Source of the DNA: RGIG4079 sp045596365
GTDB taxonomy: Bacteria > Bacteroidota > Bacteroidia > Bacteroidales > Muribaculaceae
Reading direction: 5' to 3'
Assembly (NCBI GenBank): GCA_045596365.1
Contig: JAZOCE010000002.1
Coordinates: forward strand, 117,422 to 181,421
Length of the DNA: 64,000 bases
Below the pieces are notes generated by a model. It was not told where the DNA came from. It saw only the letters and a program-made list of their open reading frames with translations, and searched no databases. A program made the translations under genes and the position numbers. This document shows positions 61,529 through 64,000 of the stretch, in pieces (position 1 is the stretch's first letter; each line of letters starts with the position of its first letter).

Positions 61529-61576
61529 TAGAGATATTTTTACCCCCCCCCGATTTAGTTAAATAACCTTAATATA

Positions 61577-62224
61577 CTATATACCGAAATATAATCTTAG
61601 GAAAACGCCATGAATAAATTGATTGGCTAATATCGCGCGACGTTTAAAATCTATCATTGTTTTCAGCTCCAACGTAGATATACTATAACCGAGACCAATA
61701 CCAAATTCATCATCATAAAAATCAACACCTAATTCACCTCCCCATGAATACCAACGACTCTCAAAATCTTCAATCAATTCAGGTTGTCCATTAGGACGTT
61801 CATATTTGATTTCTCGTGTGAATGTAGGATTTATCATCACATGCATAGTCAATCCAAGTCTGATATTAAAATTTTCACTCTTATACAAGTCTGGAGTAAA
61901 TCCCACTATTGAGGCTTTTAGATATGGACGGAGAATATCACCATCATCATAAGAATAACCATCATAGTAATAATCGTCATCCAATGAATTAAAAAAATCA
62001 GATAATAACGAACCAAAGTCTGAAAACGTTTTCCAACAGCCCACAGCTCCGCCTATCCCCAAATTTGGAGTGGGTTTATAATGATACGCCAACTCAATAT
62101 TATATGATTTTTCAAAAGATAAACCACCCGTAAACGTCAATACATTATGAGAATCTTGAGCATTTAACTTAAAAACAGATATAACTGATAAAATAATAGT
62201 AAATAGCAGAATTTTTAATTTCAT
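61577..62224 (-). CDS. putative outer-membrane beta-barrel protein
   Basis: A 215-residue protein with a signal peptide (ILLFTIILSVISVFKLNAQ). Alternating strands (HNVLTFTGGLSFEKSYNIELAYHYK, LGIGGAVGCW, IGLGYSISTLELK) end in GVFLRLYFGI, in keeping with a small outer-membrane barrel. An Asp/Tyr-rich loop (DDDYYYDGYSYDDGD) near residue 85 is probably surface exposed. AT-rich. A TATCTTTG -7 box is at 62248-62255 on the minus strand. Confidence 0.68.
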   Translation of the reverse strand: MKLKILLFTIILSVISVFKLNAQDSHNVLTFTGGLSFEKSYNIELAYHYKPTPNLGIGGAVGCWKTFSDFGSLLSDFFNSLDDDYYYDGYSYDDGDILRPYLKASIVGFTPDLYKSENFNIRLGLTMHVMINPTFTREIKYERPNGQPELIEDFESRWYSWGGELGVDFYDDEFGIGLGYSISTLELKTMIDFKRRAILANQFIHGVFLRLYFGI

Positions 62225-62306
62225 GGCAACGTTTAATCTTTATTAAACAAAGATACACATCTTATTCAATAAAATTTCTACATTTGTAATTTAAAATATT
62301 ATACAC

Positions 62307-62648
62307 ATGAAAAAAATATTCTTTCTTATTATATTATCTATCTTATGCATTACAGCAACAGCTCAAGTGAATGATAATTCAACTCAAAAGATATTTCATT
62401 ATGAATTAAAGATGAAACAAGTTGACTTAAATATCTTTTCTGATTGTAAATTAATCGACAACACATTCACAACAGATAAAGGCATTTCAAATAACACAAC
62501 CTTTATGAAAGAAGAACGAATGCCGTCTCAACAACAGATTAAAATAAATTATATTCACAAGCCCTATGAGCCCACACTTATAGAAGTCGTAGGCTCTTTT
62601 GTTTACGACATTTTAGAAGAGAATATGTACAACAATTGGAAACATTAA
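62307..62648 (+). CDS. small exported hypothetical protein
   Basis: A 113-residue protein with a signal peptide (KIFFLIILSILCITATAQ) and a 95-residue hydrophilic mature part with no recognised domain. TACATTTG at 62279-62286 is its -7 box, and a 21-bp hairpin follows. It is divergent from the barrel gene at 61577. Function unknown. Confidence 0.6.
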   Translation: MKKIFFLIILSILCITATAQVNDNSTQKIFHYELKMKQVDLNIFSDCKLIDNTFTTDKGISNNTTFMKEERMPSQQQIKINYIHKPYEPTLIEVVGSFVYDILEENMYNNWKH

Positions 62649-62662
62649 AATACAAACACAAG

Positions 62663-62706
62663 AAATTAACAAAGTCCAAAGAAAATTCTTTGGACTTTGT
62701 TAATTT
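62663..62706. terminator. perfect 21-bp hairpin between convergent genes
   Basis: 62663-62683 and 62686-62706 are perfectly complementary (core AACAAAGTCCAAAG / CTTTGGACTTTGTT); serves the small exported gene and the ECF sigma gene. Confidence 0.88.
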
Positions 62707-62721
62707 ACATGACGTCATTTG

Positions 62722-63312
62722 TTACATTGTGAGAACAATGTTGTTTTCTTCAGCTATGCGTCGCATGTTTAAGATTGCATAACGCATACGCCCTAAAGCT
62801 GTATTTATGCTAACATTTGTTGCATCTGCAATTTCCTTGAAACTCATATCACGATAATAGCGCATTATTAATACATCACGTTGACTTTCAGGCAACGCCA
62901 TTATTATGCGATTAACATCTTTATGGATTTGGTCTGTTACCATGTGATACTCAATATTTTCCTCACACAAATCACGACGATTCAACAGATTTGTATCTTC
63001 GTCATCGGCCGAAACTGTATTTTCTGATTTTTCCTGACGATAATAATCTATAATGAGATTATGTGCTATGCGTGAAATCCAAGCCGAGAACTTACCATTT
63101 TCAGTATAACGTCCTTGTTTGATAGTCATAATGGCTTTAACAAAGGTCTCCTGGAAAATATCATCAGCAAGGTCTTTATTCTTTACAATATGAAAAATAT
63201 ATGAGAAAACACGTGATTGATGACGCTTGAGCAACGCATCAAATGCTTCATTATTACCTTTAGCATAATCAGCCACCAACTGTTCGTCAGTGAGCTTTGT
63301 CAATACTTGCAT
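62722..63312 (-). CDS. ECF-type RNA polymerase sigma factor
   Basis: A 196-residue sigma-70 family protein. Region 2 (NEAFDALLKRHQSRVFSYIFHIVKNKDLADDIFQETFVKAI ... FSAWISRIAHNLIIDYYR) and region 4 (ALPESQRDVLIMRYYRDMSFKEIADATNVSINTALGRMRYAILNMRR) are separated by an acidic linker. No anti-sigma gene or SusC/D pair is adjacent, so it is probably a housekeeping ECF factor of the kind conserved across Bacteroidales. Promoter: TTG (63433-63431), 20 bp, TACTTTTG (63410-63403) on the minus strand. Confidence 0.92.
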   Translation of the reverse strand: MQVLTKLTDEQLVADYAKGNNEAFDALLKRHQSRVFSYIFHIVKNKDLADDIFQETFVKAIMTIKQGRYTENGKFSAWISRIAHNLIIDYYRQEKSENTVSADDEDTNLLNRRDLCEENIEYHMVTDQIHKDVNRIIMALPESQRDVLIMRYYRDMSFKEIADATNVSINTALGRMRYAILNMRRIAEENNIVLTM

Positions 63313-63402
63313 TACTATTCTGTTTAAAATTTAGAGTAGTGTTGTGCTATAGGCAGTTAATTTTAGGTTGATAAATAGATTGTTTTTAATGGTTTACAAT
63401 GA

Positions 63403-63433
63403 CAAAAGTAATTGTTATAAACTAAAAATGCAA
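63403..63433 (-). promoter_or_regulatory. promoter of the ECF sigma gene
   Basis: Minus strand TTG (63433-63431), 20-bp spacer, TACTTTTG (63410-63403); leader about 80 nt. Confidence 0.65.
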
Positions 63434-63551
63434 GAAAAACTAAAAAAAAACGCCACATATTACGATATTTATACATTAAAAACCAATGTTTAATATAATA
63501 AATACACATCTTCATGCGTTTTATAGGTGTAATTTATAAATAGAATTGCCT

Positions 63552-63725
63552 ATGAAGAAAATTTCTACTCATTCTTATGAGACAATTCATGGCGATGTTG
63601 ATGTTATTGATACTAAAATTGCTCAACCACGAAAATCAACACTTGATTTCATTAAGCAATTTGCAAGAACTTACAATTACGAAAAGAAAATCGAAACATC
63701 ACTCGGCAGCATGATTCTCAACTAA
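63552..63725 (+). CDS. 57-residue conserved-looking small protein
   Basis: ATG 63552 to TAA 63723-63725. The peptide begins MKKISTHSYETIHGDVDVID, is rich in Lys and charged residues, has no signal or membrane helix, and ends GSMILN. It is followed 5 bp later by a strong terminator, and upstream 100 bp are AT-rich without a convincing -7 box. The clean frame, ATG and terminator argue that it is real; function unknown. Confidence 0.6.
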   Translation: MKKISTHSYETIHGDVDVIDTKIAQPRKSTLDFIKQFARTYNYEKKIETSLGSMILN

Positions 63726-63730
63726 ACACT

Positions 63731-63760
63731 AAACGCAAGAACTCAAATCTTGCGTTTTTT
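63731..63760 (+). terminator. terminator of the 57-residue protein gene
   Basis: AAACGCAAGA (63731-63740) pairs with TCTTGCGTTT (63748-63757), T-run follows. Confidence 0.9.
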
Positions 63761-63870
63761 ATTTAACTCTTATCTACCCTTCCTCACTCCTCTTTTCATT
63801 TTTCATTTGCATGCCAAGACTCTCGTCTCTCAACTTTCAACTTTCAACTATAAACTATAAACTATAAACA

Positions 63871-63902
63871 AAAAGCCCCGGCTCATTCCTGAGTCAGGGC
63901 TT
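63871..63902 (-). terminator. terminator of the rRNA operon
   Basis: Minus strand AAGCCCTGACTCA (63902-63890) pairs with TGAGCCGGGGCTT (63885-63873), one mismatch, then T-run. A (CTATAAA)3 tandem lies just beyond at about 63849-63868. Confidence 0.85.
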
Positions 63903-63910
63903 CTCTGAAG

Positions 63911-64000
<90 letters not shown>

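Noticed and set aside
63849..63868. Three tandem CTATAAA units, checked as a possible array or phase-variable repeat
   Set aside because: Too short, no spacer structure, lies beyond the rRNA terminator; not a CRISPR or coding repeat.

Overview
This 64 kb window is chromosomal DNA from a member of the Bacteroidota, order Bacteroidales, and I would guess a Muribaculaceae-like gut species. The evidence is sequence-level: promoters follow the Bacteroidetes pattern (TTTG or TTG, 19-21 bp, then TAnnTTTG) at many genes; Shine-Dalgarno sequences are mostly absent; the tmRNA tag is GENNYALAA; and there are FISUMP, BACON, PorT-like, DUF4369/TlpA and BtuG-like beta-propeller proteins. I see no insertion sequences, phage genes or CRISPR arrays.

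Layout. 0-8.7 kb: partial acyl-CoA ligase, TlpA-type lipoprotein, VanZ-like protein, two SLC6-type Na+ symporters flanking a small membrane protein, folP-cdaA, hisS. 8.7-20.5 kb: secreted fibronectin-III protein, AlkD-like repeat protein, EamA exporter, glycine-zipper/OmpA lipoprotein, LysM protein with a PorT-like barrel, divergent holA and HsdR-N-like genes, another barrel, bifunctional PBP1A, FISUMP lipoprotein with a long structured leader. 20.9-25 kb: an aromatic amino acid operon (pheA, aminotransferase, DAHP synthase/chorismate mutase, tyrA) behind a Phe/Tyr leader peptide and attenuator. 25-34.5 kb: OmpA porin, threonine aldolase, degenerate M23 protein, dxr-rseP-rlmI-dipeptidyl peptidase III. 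34.5-39 kb: an accessory stretch with a candidate structured RNA, a small XRE-like regulator, a TRL lipoprotein and an AT-rich set of secreted proteins. 39-53.4 kb: CpsB phosphatase, a carboxyltransferase with two biotinyl domains, rpmE2, tRNA-Leu and two tRNA-Gly, rplS, pta-ackA, ddh, AGCS symporter, lgt, endonuclease I, thioesterase, NhaC. 53.4-59.8 kb: a cobalamin-riboswitch-controlled surface uptake locus. 59.9-64 kb: ssrA, two AT-rich exported proteins, an ECF sigma factor, a 57-residue small protein and the 3' part of a 5S rRNA gene.

The most interesting signals are non-coding. (1) A 25-residue leader peptide ahead of pheA has 11 Phe/Tyr codons in 12, followed by mutually exclusive antiterminator and terminator helices. 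(2) A roughly 300-nt leader before the FISUMP gene contains a textbook H-type pseudoknot enclosed by a long-range stem whose 3' strand has a second possible partner near the start codon. (3) A roughly 280-nt four-domain RNA with its own promoter and terminator lies beside a small XRE protein, and a 15-bp perfect inverted repeat overlaps its -33 box. (4) One palindromic -7 element appears to be shared by two divergent promoters (holA and its neighbour). Start codons of about a dozen genes were moved downstream where a promoter box, a signal peptide or family alignment requires it.
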